Of a stretch of DNA of 26,829 nucleotides, positions 5,986 to 15,230 are shown one piece after another. The notes below the pieces were generated by a model. It made no database searches, was not told the origin of the DNA, and saw only the letters and a list, made by a program, of their open reading frames with translations. This stretch comes from Aquimonas sp046318115 (GTDB lineage: Bacteria; Pseudomonadota; Gammaproteobacteria; Xanthomonadales; Xanthomonadaceae): assembly GCA_046318115.1 (NCBI GenBank), contig JBKCVA010000075.1, positions 1 to 26,829 on the forward strand. The letters run 5' to 3'. The number at the start of each line of letters is the position of its first letter. Within the stretch, counting starts at the first letter, position 1. The position numbers were made by a program, and so were the translations under genes.

Positions 5986-8739
5986 TCAGCCAGTGTTCTG
6001 CACGCCGGCGGCGATGCCGTTGACCGTGGCCACCAGCGCGTGAAACAGCGCGTCCTCGGGCCGACCTGCCGCGCGCCAGCGGCGCAGCAGGTCAACCTGC
6101 AGCAGGCTGATCGGATCAACGTAAGGGTTGCGCAGACGGATCGACAGCCGCAGCCGGCGATCGCCGGCCAGCAGCTCCTGGGCGCTCTTGAGCTCAAGCA
6201 CCGCTCGTCGCGTGCGCTCCCACTCGGCTTCGATGCGCGGGAACAGGGCGGCGTGCAGCTCGCCGCCGGCCAGCTGCGAATAGCGGCCGAAGATGTCGAG
6301 CTCGGTCTTGGCCAGCACCATCTCGACGTCATCGACCAGGGTGGCGAAGAAGGGCCAGTCGCGCGCCATCTCGGCCATGGCCTCGATGCCCTTGGCCTCG
6401 ATCGCGGCGGCCAGCCCGCTGCCGACGCCGTACCAGGCCGTGAGGTTGCAGCGGTTCTGTGACCAGGCGAACACCCATGGGATCGCACGCAGCGATTCGA
6501 CTCCCGCTTGGCCACCCGCCGCGCGCTTGGCCGGGCGCGAACCCAGCTTAAGGCGCTCGATCACGTCGATGGGCGTCGCCTCGCGGAAGTAGGGCACGAA
6601 AGCCGGCTCCTCGTGCACGAAGGCCCGGTAGACCCGCCGCGATTCGTTGGCGATCAGGGCCATGGCCTCGCGCCAGGCCGGCTCGCGCGGCTCGGGTGGG
6701 CGCGGGCGCGCGGTCGCGCGCAGCACCGCACCGGCCGTTTGTTCAAGGTTGCGCAGGGCCAGCGCACGAATGCCGTACTTGCGATGGATCACTTCGCCCT
6801 GCTCGGTCAGACGCAGATAGCCATCGACGCTGCCGCGCGGCGCGGCGATCACCGCGCGCTCGGTCTTGCCGCCGCCGCGGCTTGCCGAGCCACCGCGGCC
6901 GTGGAAGAACAGGATGCGCACGCCGCGTTCAGCGCCGAGCGCGCACAGCGCGATCTGGGCGCGCTGGATCGCCCAGCGCGAGGCGGCGAGGCCCGCATCC
7001 TTGGCACTGTCCGAGTAGCCAAGCATCACCACCTGGCGCTCGCCCCGCGCCGCTACATGGGCGCGATAGACGGGATCATCGAGCAGGGCCGCAACCACCT
7101 CGGGCGCAGCCGCCAGGTCATCCACGGTCTCGAACAGCGGCGCGACGTCCAGCGGCACCCGGCTCTGCGCATCGGCATGACCGCCCATGCGCGCCAGCGC
7201 CAGCACGGCCAGCGCATCGGCAGCGCTGCGACTCATGCTGACGATGTAGGGCCCGAACGCCTCGGCGCCGTAGCGCGGGCGCAGTTCCGCAAGCTTGGCG
7301 AACACGTCAAGCACGCGCCGGGTGCCCGCGTCCGTCGAGCTGCGCTTGCCAAGTTCGCCACCCAGCAGTTCGGCAAGGCGCTCCGCCCGGGCCTCGGCCG
7401 GCCGCTGCGGCCAGTCGGCGTCCTTCAGCAGGTCGGCCAGGGCAGCGTCATGCACGCGCGAGTCCTGGCGCTGGTCGAGGGTGGCAAGGTGGAAACCGAA
7501 CGCTTCGACACGGCGCAGCAGGCGCCGCAGGGCGAAGAATCCCGCGTGTTCGCCGCGCTGGCTCTTCAGCGAATGCGCGATGAGGTTCAAATCGTCGAGC
7601 AGGCCGGCCGCATCGCGGTAGCCCTCGGAGGCACCCGCCTCGGTCGCGTCGAGCCTCAGGATCATCAGGTTCAGCAGCTGCCGGTAGGGCATGTCGTCAT
7701 GGCGCGAGCGCAGGCGCTGTGCGGCCTCGCCAAGGCGTGCGCGGTAGTCATCGATGCGCTTCAGCACGCGCGGATCGACGCCGATGCGGCTGGTCGACTG
7801 GGTCAGCAGGCCGGCGAGGTGGGCGAGATCGCCGCGGTAGTTCGAGAGGATCAGGCCGCGCTGCGCGGCCAGGCTGGCCTCGATGGTGTCGGCGCCAACG
7901 AAGGGATTGCCGTCCATGTCCCCGCCGACCCAGGAGCCAAAGCGCAGGATCGGCGGGAGCGCTGGCAGAGCCCGTCCGTAGACGCTTTCCACCGCATCGG
8001 CCAGTAGTTCGTGGAAGACCGGCAAGATCAGGTAGAGCACATGGCCCAGGTAGTAGCTGACGTGTTCCAGCTCATCCGCCACCGTGGGCTTCTCGATCGC
8101 GTTCTCGGCGGTCTGCCAGCCGCTGGTGAGGGCCATGCGGATGCGCGCGAGATCCAGGCGCCGCTCGCCCGGCGTGCGCGAACGATCGAGGTCATCGATC
8201 AGCGCGCGGACGACCTCGGCTTCCTTCTCCAGCAGGGCGCGGCGCACGGCCTCGGTGGGATGGGCGGTGAACACAGGCTCGATGTGCAGACGACGGATCA
8301 GCGCCACCAGTTCGTCGAACTCGACCCCCGCCGCCTTGAGCTCGCTGACCACGGCCAGCAGACCGCCCGGCTGCGGCGCGGCCGTGGCCTGCTTCTGGTA
8401 ATCGCGGCGACGGCGGATGCGGTGGATGCGCTCGGCGAGGTTGACCACGCCGAAATAGGTCGCGAACGAGCGCACCAAGCCCTCGGCCTCGTCCAACGGC
8501 AGACCATCGACGGCAGCGGCCAGCGCATCGAGCCCCTCGCCCTGCTCTCGACGCTGGATCGCGACCCGACGCAAGGCTTCGACGCGTTCGAAGAAGGCCT
8601 CGCCCTCTTGATCAGCAATCACCTCACCGACCAGAGCACCCAGCCGCTTGACGTCCTCGCGCAGCGGCTGGTCGCTGATCGGCAGGTCGACTTCGCGCAG
8701 GGTTTCGGGTTCAGCGGCAAGGCTGGCAGGACGTGACAT
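5986..8739 (-). CDS. ppc: phosphoenolpyruvate carboxylase
   Basis: A 917-residue cytoplasmic enzyme that carboxylates PEP with bicarbonate to oxaloacetate, the main anaplerotic step into the TCA cycle. The first catalytic histidine is His160 in VFTAHPTEAVRR. The second, His613, lies in FHGRGGSASRGGG. FGSWVGGDMDGNPFVG, LRLTEQGEVI, VESLRAIPWVFAWSQNR and the invariant C-terminal QNTG are all present, so the enzyme should be active. ATG 8739 has GGAG five bases upstream (8745-8748). An in-frame upstream extension to 8883 lacks family character. It lies about 140 bases downstream of the GGDEF/EAL gene on the same strand. The gap includes a tandem decamer (GCCCCGAGTC, twice, about 8847-8866). Confidence 0.97.
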   Translation of the reverse strand: MSRPASLAAEPETLREVDLPISDQPLREDVKRLGALVGEVIADQEGEAFFERVEALRRVAIQRREQGEGLDALAAAVDGLPLDEAEGLVRSFATYFGVVNLAERIHRIRRRRDYQKQATAAPQPGGLLAVVSELKAAGVEFDELVALIRRLHIEPVFTAHPTEAVRRALLEKEAEVVRALIDDLDRSRTPGERRLDLARIRMALTSGWQTAENAIEKPTVADELEHVSYYLGHVLYLILPVFHELLADAVESVYGRALPALPPILRFGSWVGGDMDGNPFVGADTIEASLAAQRGLILSNYRGDLAHLAGLLTQSTSRIGVDPRVLKRIDDYRARLGEAAQRLRSRHDDMPYRQLLNLMILRLDATEAGASEGYRDAAGLLDDLNLIAHSLKSQRGEHAGFFALRRLLRRVEAFGFHLATLDQRQDSRVHDAALADLLKDADWPQRPAEARAERLAELLGGELGKRSSTDAGTRRVLDVFAKLAELRPRYGAEAFGPYIVSMSRSAADALAVLALARMGGHADAQSRVPLDVAPLFETVDDLAAAPEVVAALLDDPVYRAHVAARGERQVVMLGYSDSAKDAGLAASRWAIQRAQIALCALGAERGVRILFFHGRGGSASRGGGKTERAVIAAPRGSVDGYLRLTEQGEVIHRKYGIRALALRNLEQTAGAVLRATARPRPPEPREPAWREAMALIANESRRVYRAFVHEEPAFVPYFREATPIDVIERLKLGSRPAKRAAGGQAGVESLRAIPWVFAWSQNRCNLTAWYGVGSGLAAAIEAKGIEAMAEMARDWPFFATLVDDVEMVLAKTELDIFGRYSQLAGGELHAALFPRIEAEWERTRRAVLELKSAQELLAGDRRLRLSIRLRNPYVDPISLLQVDLLRRWRAAGRPEDALFHALVATVNGIAAGVQNTG

Positions 8740-8879
8740 GAGCGCTCCGCGGAGAGTGTGCAGTGCAGCATCGCACGCTAGCGCAGCCGGCCAGGGAAGT
8801 GAATGCCGCGTCGAAACACGCCCGAGATGGCCTATCTGCAATCGCGCCCCGAGTCGCCCCGAGTCGCCGGGAAGTCGAC

Positions 8880-11800
8880 TCAAGAAGCGGCGCGAGCCCC
8901 TGGCTCGATGGGGGACGATCCGGGCTGGGGTTCAGCCGCAGGACGCGCGCCGGGCACCAGCAGACAGACCGGCTGGGGCACCCCAAGCAGGAAGCCCTGG
9001 CCGTAGCGACAGCCCAGATCACGCACGCGCTCCAGTTGAGCCGAGGACTCAATGCCCTCCGCGACCACTTCCATCCCGAGCGAAGAGCCCAGCGCGCAAA
9101 TGGCGCGCAGCACCGCCAGCGCGTTGCCTGGCTCGGCTTCATCGGCAGCCTCGACGAAGCTTCGGTCGATCTTCAGCACCTGCAGCGGGAACTGGTGCAG
9201 ATAGCTGAGGGAGGAATAGCCGGTGCCAAAATCATCAAGCGCAAGGGAGACCCCCAGGGCACGCAGTTCGCGGAACAATTCGCGAGCCAGCTCGGGTTGC
9301 TCGAAGAGGCTGCGTTCGGTGACCTCGATACGAAGGCGCTGCGGTGGCAGTTCGTAGCGGGCAAGCAGACGCGCGAGCTCCGGCACGAACTGGGCAGAAC
9401 GCAGATGGCGCGCGCCGACGTTGATGCTCACATAGCCGCCTTCAGCCACCAGCTGCCAAGCCTGCGCGAACACCAGCTCGTAGATCTGCCAATCGATCGC
9501 TTCCAGCAGTCCGGACTCTTCGGCCTGCCCCAGGAAGTCGGACGGCGCCAGCAAGCCTCGCTGCGGATGCCGCCAGCGCAGGAGTGCTTCGTAGCCGGCG
9601 ATGCCTCCGTTCTCAAGGTCGAGGATCGGCTGGAACACCGGCTCGAACTCGCTGCGCACCAACGCCCGCCGCAGATTGCCTTCGAGCTCCAGCTGCAGCA
9701 GTGCCTCGCGACGCAAGGCCTCGTCGAACAGTTCGAAGCGCCGGCGGCCATTGGCTTTCGCTCGATAGAGCGCGACATCGGCATCGCGCAGCAGCTCGGC
9801 AGCCGTGCGGTAGTGCGGCTGGGCCAAGGCGATGCCGATGCTGACCGAGCTGTACAACTCCTTGCCCCCGGCTCGGATCGGCAGCTCCATGGCCTCGATG
9901 ATCCGCCCGGCCGCTTCGCTGGCCTGGGCTTCGGCCTCCACCCCCTCGATGAGGATGGCGAACTCATCGCCCCCCAGCCGGGCTATGGTTCCTCGCCGAC
10001 CCACGCTTGCGGCAATGCGCGCGCCGGCCTCCTTCAGGAGCTCGTCGCCCACCAGGTGGCCTACCGAGTCATTGACCACTTTGAAGCGGTCGAGATCGAG
10101 GAACAGGACGGCGAAGCAGTCGTTGCGGTTGAGCGCGTACCGCTGCAGCGCCTCGTCGAGGCGCGACATGAGATAGCTGCGGTTGGGCAGGCCGGTGAGG
10201 GCGTCATGCAGAGCGGCGTGTTTGAGCTGCCACTCGATGCGCTCGCGTTCCGTGATCTGCTGGCGCAGGTCGCGGTTGGCTTCGAAAAGAGCCTCCGTAC
10301 GCTGCTCGACCCGTCGCTCCAGTTCGGCGTAGGCCAGCCTCAAGGAATCGGTGGCTCGCTTGCGCTCCAATGCGTTCGCCACGTGGTAGGACACGAAGGT
10401 CAGCAGTTCCTGGTCGCGGGTCTGATACCCGCGGGCGTCGTCATAGCTCTGCACGGCCAGCACACCGACCGTGGTGCTGGCGCAGGTCAAGGGCACGCCC
10501 AGCCAGATCTGTGCCTGTGCGCCCAGCGACTCGACTTCTCCTCGACGTGCCAACTGGTCGATGCCGGAGCGGTCGATCAGAACCGGGCGTCCCGTTCGAA
10601 GGACATACTCCGTCATGCCGCGTGCGAGGCGCCGCGTCGGCCGCTGGCGATCGTACTGATCAACCGAGTAGGGAAAACTGATCTCCCCGCGCTCGGGATC
10701 ATGCAGCGCGATGTAGAAGTTGTCGGCGAACAGGAGCTGGCCGATCACGCGATGCACGGCGCCGAAGAAATCCTCGAGGCTGCCACCCGATGACCCAAGC
10801 TCGGCGATCCGGAAAAGCGCGGCCTGGAGGCGATCGGCGCGCTGGCGTTCTTCGATCTCCGCCCGCAGCGCCTCGTTCGCGTATCGCAGCTCATCGGTGC
10901 GCTGGGCCACCCGACGCTCCAACTCGTCGTGGACCTGCCTGCGCTCCAAGGCATTGGCAATGTGCTGGGCGACGTAGCCCAGTAGTGCGCGTTCGCGATC
11001 GCTGTAGCGATGCTCGGGGTCGTAACTCTGAACGACCACGACGCCGAACACGTCTCCGCCACGCGTCAGCGGCACACCCAGCCAGTCGAGGGAAAGGGGA
11101 CCAAAGCCGCTCGGACGTTCAGGCAAGCCGGCCTCGCGCAGCAGTTCGACCGGAGCGCCCATCAAGGATCGACCCTGACTGAAGACCTGGTCGGTCAGGG
11201 AACCGCGATACTCGGCTCGCGGGATGGGAGCACCGATCGGGGGACCCTCTGTATCCACGCTGTCGCGGAAATAGGGGAACGTCAGGACGTCCCGTTCGGA
11301 ATCCACGAGGGCGATGAAGAAATTCTCGGCATACATCAGACCTGCGAGGATTCCATGGACGCCTGCGATCAGTTCGCCGGTGTCCCCCTCCGCACTGGCA
11401 AGCTCGGCGATCGAGAACAACGCGCGCTGGAGACGTTCGGCATCGGCGAGTCGCGCCAGCGCAGATTGAAGTCGGTCGACTTCCAGCGCCGCGGGCAATC
11501 CCGCGCGCAGTACCCGCTCAAGGGCCTGCTGTTCGGAATGTCCGGGAGGCGGCCCCTCCGCCCAGCTCAGTTCCAGATGAAAGGGTGACCCCGGCAGGCC
11601 GTCCAGCGTCCACTGAACGCGCCCACCCCCCCCGAGCGCAGAGCCCTCCGAGAGTGCCAATCCTGGAAGTCTCGCCTCGGCCCGGAGCTCGGCGTCACCT
11701 TCACGGCGGAGGTCGAGGCGGAGCCAGGCGCGACTGTGCGAAAGGGTCTCCAACCCCCGGAGCAGAACTTCCCCGACACCTACTCCCTGTGGCGAGGACA

Positions 11801-11945
11801 CGGATTCGACGCCCGAAAGCCCGCCGGCTTCGGGGTCAACATCCTCTGCGCCGTTCCAGGAAGCCATGACCTGTGCGTAAAGCCTTGAAAAAAGTTGTCG
11901 GGTCTCCCGCCTCGCAGCCAACCATGCCTGAACATGGGCGGGCAT
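8880..11945 (-). CDS. GAF-GAF-GGDEF-EAL c-di-GMP signalling protein
   Basis: A 1021-residue cytoplasmic sensor with no clear membrane segment. After an unassigned N-terminus (1-160) come a GAF domain (about 170-335), a coiled linker (ERRVAQRTDELRYANEAL, 343-360), a second GAF (about 380-530), a second near-identical linker (ERRVEQRTEALFEANRDL, 543-560), a GGDEF domain (motif intact at 658-662 in RLGGDEFA) and an EAL domain. Intact EAL residues include EAL at 786-788, Asn842, EVTER, DDFGTGYSS at 904-912, Lys925 and AEGIE. Both c-di-GMP synthesis and hydrolysis look catalytically possible. The RxxD product-inhibition site before GGDEF is not visible. Start uncertain: TTG 11966, ATG 11945 (used) and ATG 11867 are all in frame. 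The GAF ligands are unknown. Confidence 0.95.
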   Translation of the reverse strand: MPAHVQAWLAARRETRQLFSRLYAQVMASWNGAEDVDPEAGGLSGVESVSSPQGVGVGEVLLRGLETLSHSRAWLRLDLRREGDAELRAEARLPGLALSEGSALGGGGRVQWTLDGLPGSPFHLELSWAEGPPPGHSEQQALERVLRAGLPAALEVDRLQSALARLADAERLQRALFSIAELASAEGDTGELIAGVHGILAGLMYAENFFIALVDSERDVLTFPYFRDSVDTEGPPIGAPIPRAEYRGSLTDQVFSQGRSLMGAPVELLREAGLPERPSGFGPLSLDWLGVPLTRGGDVFGVVVVQSYDPEHRYSDRERALLGYVAQHIANALERRQVHDELERRVAQRTDELRYANEALRAEIEERQRADRLQAALFRIAELGSSGGSLEDFFGAVHRVIGQLLFADNFYIALHDPERGEISFPYSVDQYDRQRPTRRLARGMTEYVLRTGRPVLIDRSGIDQLARRGEVESLGAQAQIWLGVPLTCASTTVGVLAVQSYDDARGYQTRDQELLTFVSYHVANALERKRATDSLRLAYAELERRVEQRTEALFEANRDLRQQITERERIEWQLKHAALHDALTGLPNRSYLMSRLDEALQRYALNRNDCFAVLFLDLDRFKVVNDSVGHLVGDELLKEAGARIAASVGRRGTIARLGGDEFAILIEGVEAEAQASEAAGRIIEAMELPIRAGGKELYSSVSIGIALAQPHYRTAAELLRDADVALYRAKANGRRRFELFDEALRREALLQLELEGNLRRALVRSEFEPVFQPILDLENGGIAGYEALLRWRHPQRGLLAPSDFLGQAEESGLLEAIDWQIYELVFAQAWQLVAEGGYVSINVGARHLRSAQFVPELARLLARYELPPQRLRIEVTERSLFEQPELARELFRELRALGVSLALDDFGTGYSSLSYLHQFPLQVLKIDRSFVEAADEAEPGNALAVLRAICALGSSLGMEVVAEGIESSAQLERVRDLGCRYGQGFLLGVPQPVCLLVPGARPAAEPQPGSSPIEPGARAAS

Positions 11946-12217
11946 AGCGGGGCATGAACCGGCCAAGGATTATGCGGGCTTTTGGCGGTCGTGCCAGCGC
12001 CGCGGGCGACCCATGTCCTCAATCAACGCGGCAACACCGCTTGAGGGCGCTTGACGGCTGGCAAGACGCAGTTCCTCGCCGAGTTAGCTTCGCGTTAAAC
12101 TGCCAAGGCGCGGGGAACCCAAGCGCCCCCTGCGTGTCCGCAAGCTCGGTTCGACTCGCCCTTCGGACCGCGGACTGCAACGACACTATCGCCAGTCACC
12201 GGACACACTGACCCACC
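11946..12217. other. divergent intergenic region between c-di-GMP protein and exported protein
   Basis: A 272-base gap between the diverging starts of the GAF-GAF-GGDEF-EAL gene and the exported-protein gene. No RNA gene or convincing hairpin is seen. A TTGACG hexamer at 12051-12056 has no -10 at standard spacing. It must contain promoters for both genes, but I cannot place them. Confidence 0.5.
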
Positions 12218-13156
12218 GTGAAGCCCGCCCGATCACTGCTCGCGCTTGCACTGTCCTTCGGGACGGCGCTCGCGTGGTCGGCGCCTGCGGAGTTTTCAGA
12301 CGCAGCTCTGCTGCGCGAGGTGGAGGCCGGCAGCGAGCAGAGTTCCTGGCTTGATCGTTTACTGGGCGTCGCGAGCGCACTGGGCAATCGAAACAGCCAG
12401 CGACCGGTGCGCAAGCTGCCGCCGCAGGGCGGCTTGTCTGCACTGGGACTCGCGCCGAGCCAGCCAGGGCTCGCCATTCTGTGTGAGCGTGGCGGTGCGG
12501 GAGCGATCGGATTACGCGAGCAATGCATGCTCGCGCGCCTCGAAGTCGATGCTGCCTCCCTGCCCGGGGCCGGGAGCGGCGTGGGCCTCTCGGGAGCTTG
12601 GTTCATCGAGCGCGCCGGTATCGATGTCAACTACGGGCTCGCTTGGCTCAGCGTCCAGCAGCCCCAGCGCTTTGGACCTGGGCCGGCGCTCTGGCCAGCG
12701 CTGCCAGGTCTGGCGGAGGTCACGCCCCTGCGGCTTGCCTTGCCGGCCTCCGGAGGCGACGCGCAACTGTTGAACCTCGGAGTGGGCTTCGAACTGGGCC
12801 AGAACGGCTGGCTGCGCGTGGAAGGCCAGACGCTGCGCAGCGAAGGGCGGACCGTCGACTTGTGGGGCATTCCGTTGCCCGTCTTCGAAAGCGATTCCTT
12901 GCGGCTTTCCGCGGGCGCTGGTGCGGTCAGCAGCAGTCTGACCGCCCGGTCGGTGGAGTTGAGCGGTCTTTCCGGGATGCTCAACAGCTTGGATCTCGGC
13001 ATCACCTGGCGCACACCGTGGCGCGGTGAGCTGACGGTGGGCGCAACGCAGTACTGGAGCAGTGGCGACACGCGCAACTGGCCGTTGCGCGAGCTTCCGC
13101 AGGCCGAGGATACCGGCGGCCGCGTTCCCTACGTGCGCTACCAGCAGGATCTCTGA
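12218..13156 (+). CDS. exported protein of unknown function, possible outer-membrane beta-rich protein
   Basis: I do not recognise this 312-residue protein. It starts at GTG 12218 with a typical signal peptide (Lys/Arg, then LLALALSFGTALAW) and probable cleavage near SAPA at residues 21-24. The mature part has two cysteines (Cys89 and Cys103) that could pair in the periplasm. From about residue 125 it shows alternating hydrophobic and polar residues with aromatic girdle-like positions (WFIERAGIDVNYGLAWL, LLNLGVGFELG, LDLGITWRTPW, LTVGATQYW), which suggests a beta-barrel or beta-sandwich. It ends in QQDL, not the terminal aromatic typical of many Bam substrates. It is divergent from the GGDEF/EAL gene. 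A good upstream ribosome site is not obvious, so the exact start is less sure than the frame. Confidence 0.7.
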   Translation: MKPARSLLALALSFGTALAWSAPAEFSDAALLREVEAGSEQSSWLDRLLGVASALGNRNSQRPVRKLPPQGGLSALGLAPSQPGLAILCERGGAGAIGLREQCMLARLEVDAASLPGAGSGVGLSGAWFIERAGIDVNYGLAWLSVQQPQRFGPGPALWPALPGLAEVTPLRLALPASGGDAQLLNLGVGFELGQNGWLRVEGQTLRSEGRTVDLWGIPLPVFESDSLRLSAGAGAVSSSLTARSVELSGLSGMLNSLDLGITWRTPWRGELTVGATQYWSSGDTRNWPLRELPQAEDTGGRVPYVRYQQDL

Positions 13157-13316
13157 TCCAACACGGATCACGTCCCTCCTGATCTTGACCCGCGGTCGCG
13201 AGTCCGGCACGAGTCCGGGTTCGTTAGGCCGCCACGCGGCGGCGCCTTCGCTGCGCTCGGTCACGCGGGATCAAGCTTCGCGTTCCTGATCCGCAGGTGC
13301 GCCCTGCATGGCGCGC

Positions 13317-13343
13317 GGCAACGCTGAATTCTTCAGCGTTGCC
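13317..13343. terminator. perfect 12-bp stem, 3-base loop hairpin between convergent genes
   Basis: GGCAACGCTGAA (13317-13328), loop TTC and TTCAGCGTTGCC (13332-13343) form an uninterrupted 12-bp stem. It lies downstream of both convergent genes, which fits a bidirectional transcription stop or a 3' mRNA-protecting hairpin. There is no run of T on either side, so a canonical intrinsic terminator is not certain. Confidence 0.55.
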
Positions 13344-13410
13344 CCAACGCAGCTTCGACGCGCGCCGGGCGCGTCCTGCTTGCCATCGTGCTTCGGAACC
13401 GTCCACCCCA

Positions 13411-13429
13411 CCGAAGCGCCCTGCTTCGG
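13411..13429 (-). terminator. hairpin just downstream of pckG
   Basis: CCGAAG (13411-13416) and CTTCGG (13424-13429) flank a 7-base loop, 15 bases past the pckG stop on the minus strand. The stem is short and lacks a clear T run, so this is a weak candidate for the pckG 3' end. Confidence 0.35.
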
Positions 13430-13444
13430 CAGGATCCGGCGCGC

Positions 13445-15205
13445 TCAGGCCGCCTTGCGCTCGCTCAGTAGGGCACGGCGGCGACGCAGTTCTTCCACCA
13501 GCACCGCTGGAGTGCGCTCGCCGAGTTCGAGCAGGAAGCGCTCGACCTCCTCAAGCTCGTGCTGCCAAGCATCGGCCTCGATCGAGAGAAGCGCCTCCAG
13601 ATCCTGGGCCGGTATCTGCAGTCCTTCAGTCCGCAGGCCCGAGGCAACGGGCAGATGCCCAACAGGCGTCTCGACGGCCTCTCCGCGCGACTCGCAACGC
13701 GCGATGATCCACTCCAACACACGCATGTTCTCGCCGAATCCCGGCCAGAGGAACTTGCCGTCCGCACTCTTGCGGAACCAGTTGACGTGGAAGATCTTGG
13801 GGAGCCTGGCGCCGGCACGGTCGAAGCTCAGCCAGTGTCCGAAGTAGTCTGCGAAGTTGTAGCCGCAGAACGGTTTCATCGCCATCGGGTCTCGCCTGAC
13901 CACACCGACCGCGCCGGTCGCCGCGGCGGTCGTCTCGGATGCCATCGACGCGCCCATCAGAACACCGTGGGTCCAGTCCTCGGCCTCCATCACCAGCGGA
14001 ACCAGGCTGGCCCGGCGGCCACCGAAGATGATCGCCGAGATCGGCACACCGGCTGGGTTCTCGGACTCCGGGCTGTAGGACGGGCACTGTTTGGCGCTGA
14101 CCGTGAACCGCGAGTTCGGATGCGCAGCCGGCCCCCTGGAAGAGTCGAAATCGCGGCCCTGCCAATCCGTGGCCGGCACACCGGGCAGGCCCTCCCACCA
14201 AGGTTGGTTGTCGGCTGTGACACCGGTATTGGTAAAGATCGCGTCGCGGTCCAGCATCGCGAGCGCGTTTGGATTGGTCGCATCGCTGGTGCCCGGCGCC
14301 ACGCCAAAAAATCCGGCTTCAGGGTTGATCGCGTACAGACGACCGTCTGCGCCCGGCTGCATCCAGGCGATGTCGTCGCCGACAGTGAAGATCTTCCAGC
14401 CCTCGCGGCGATAGCCCTCCGGCGGGATCAGCATGGCCAAATTGGTTTTGCCACAGGCACTGGGGAAGGCCGCCGCGACGTAATGGGTGGCGCCCTTGGG
14501 CGTCTCTACGCCGAGGATCAGCATGTGTTCGGCCATCCAGCCTTCGCTGCGGGCCTGATGGCTGGCGATTCGCAGGGCATGGCACTTCTTGCCCAGCAGG
14601 GCATTGCCGCCGTAGCCCGAACCATAGGACTGGATCTCCAGGTCCTCCGGAAAATGCATGATGAAACGGCGCTCCGGGTCGAGCTCACCGGTGGAGTGCA
14701 GCCCCTTGACGAAGCGGCCTTCACGCTCGATCCGGCGCTGCGCGTCCGAGCCCATGCGGGTCATCAGGCGCATGTTCACGACCACATAGGGGCTGTCGGT
14801 GATCTCGACGCCACAGCGGGCCAGCGGCGAGCCGATCGGGCCCATGCAGTAGGGCACGACGTAGAGGGTGCGGCCCTGCATGCAGCCTGCGAAGAGCGCC
14901 TGCATCTTCGCGCGCGCCTCGTTCGGAGCCATCCAGTGGTTGTTGGCGCCAGCCTCCTCGCGCTCGTGCGTGCACACGAAGGTCAGGTGCTCGACGCGGG
15001 CGACATCCGAGGGGTTGGAGCGGTGCAGATAGCAGTCCGGATGGGTGTCCGGATTGAGTGCATGCAGGTCGCCGGATTCGAGCATCAGCGCGATCAGTCG
15101 CTCGCGTTCGGCTTCACTGCCATCGCACCAGTGGATGGCATCGGGACGCGTAAGGAGGGCAACCTGCTCAACCCACTGGTTGAGCGCTGCGAGCGTGCTG
15201 GACAT
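13445..15205 (-). CDS. pckG: phosphoenolpyruvate carboxykinase (GTP)
   Basis: A 586-residue GTP-dependent PEPCK, interconverting oxaloacetate and PEP, the first committed step of gluconeogenesis. It belongs to the GTP type rather than the ATP type, shown by the P-loop FPSACGKTN (residues 247-255, with the hyper-reactive Cys251), VGDDIAWM (metal-binding aspartates 277-278), LHSTGEL, SGYGGNALLGKKC, and the ISAIIFGGRR and MKPFCGYNFADYF segments. Length is normal for the family. ATG 15205 has GGAG at 15213-15216, seven bases upstream. It is transcribed alone: the next gene downstream is convergent and the upstream TetR gene has a 289-base gap. That gap holds a candidate promoter and a leader hairpin described separately. 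Confidence 0.97.
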   Translation of the reverse strand: MSSTLAALNQWVEQVALLTRPDAIHWCDGSEAERERLIALMLESGDLHALNPDTHPDCYLHRSNPSDVARVEHLTFVCTHEREEAGANNHWMAPNEARAKMQALFAGCMQGRTLYVVPYCMGPIGSPLARCGVEITDSPYVVVNMRLMTRMGSDAQRRIEREGRFVKGLHSTGELDPERRFIMHFPEDLEIQSYGSGYGGNALLGKKCHALRIASHQARSEGWMAEHMLILGVETPKGATHYVAAAFPSACGKTNLAMLIPPEGYRREGWKIFTVGDDIAWMQPGADGRLYAINPEAGFFGVAPGTSDATNPNALAMLDRDAIFTNTGVTADNQPWWEGLPGVPATDWQGRDFDSSRGPAAHPNSRFTVSAKQCPSYSPESENPAGVPISAIIFGGRRASLVPLVMEAEDWTHGVLMGASMASETTAAATGAVGVVRRDPMAMKPFCGYNFADYFGHWLSFDRAGARLPKIFHVNWFRKSADGKFLWPGFGENMRVLEWIIARCESRGEAVETPVGHLPVASGLRTEGLQIPAQDLEALLSIEADAWQHELEEVERFLLELGERTPAVLVEELRRRRALLSERKAA

Positions 15206-15230
15206 GCGAGGGCTCCATGGTCGGCCACCG

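Larger units (their letters stand above)
13157..13444. other. convergent intergenic region with several dyads
   Basis: A 288-base gap between the 3' ends of the exported-protein gene and pckG. It holds a GC-rich dyad GCCGCC-ACGC-GGCGGC (13228-13243), the perfect palindrome listed at 13317-13343 and the hairpin at 13411-13429. I see no gene. Small open frames on both strands here have no recognisable content. Confidence 0.6.

Noticed and set aside
6508..8007. 499-residue plus-strand open frame
   Set aside because: Antisense to ppc, which has both catalytic histidines and the conserved C-terminus.
8763..10793. 676-residue plus-strand open frame
   Set aside because: It is the antisense of the c-di-GMP protein gene, which has complete domains. 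Long antisense frames are expected at this GC content, and the translation is rich in Arg, Gln and His without a family pattern.
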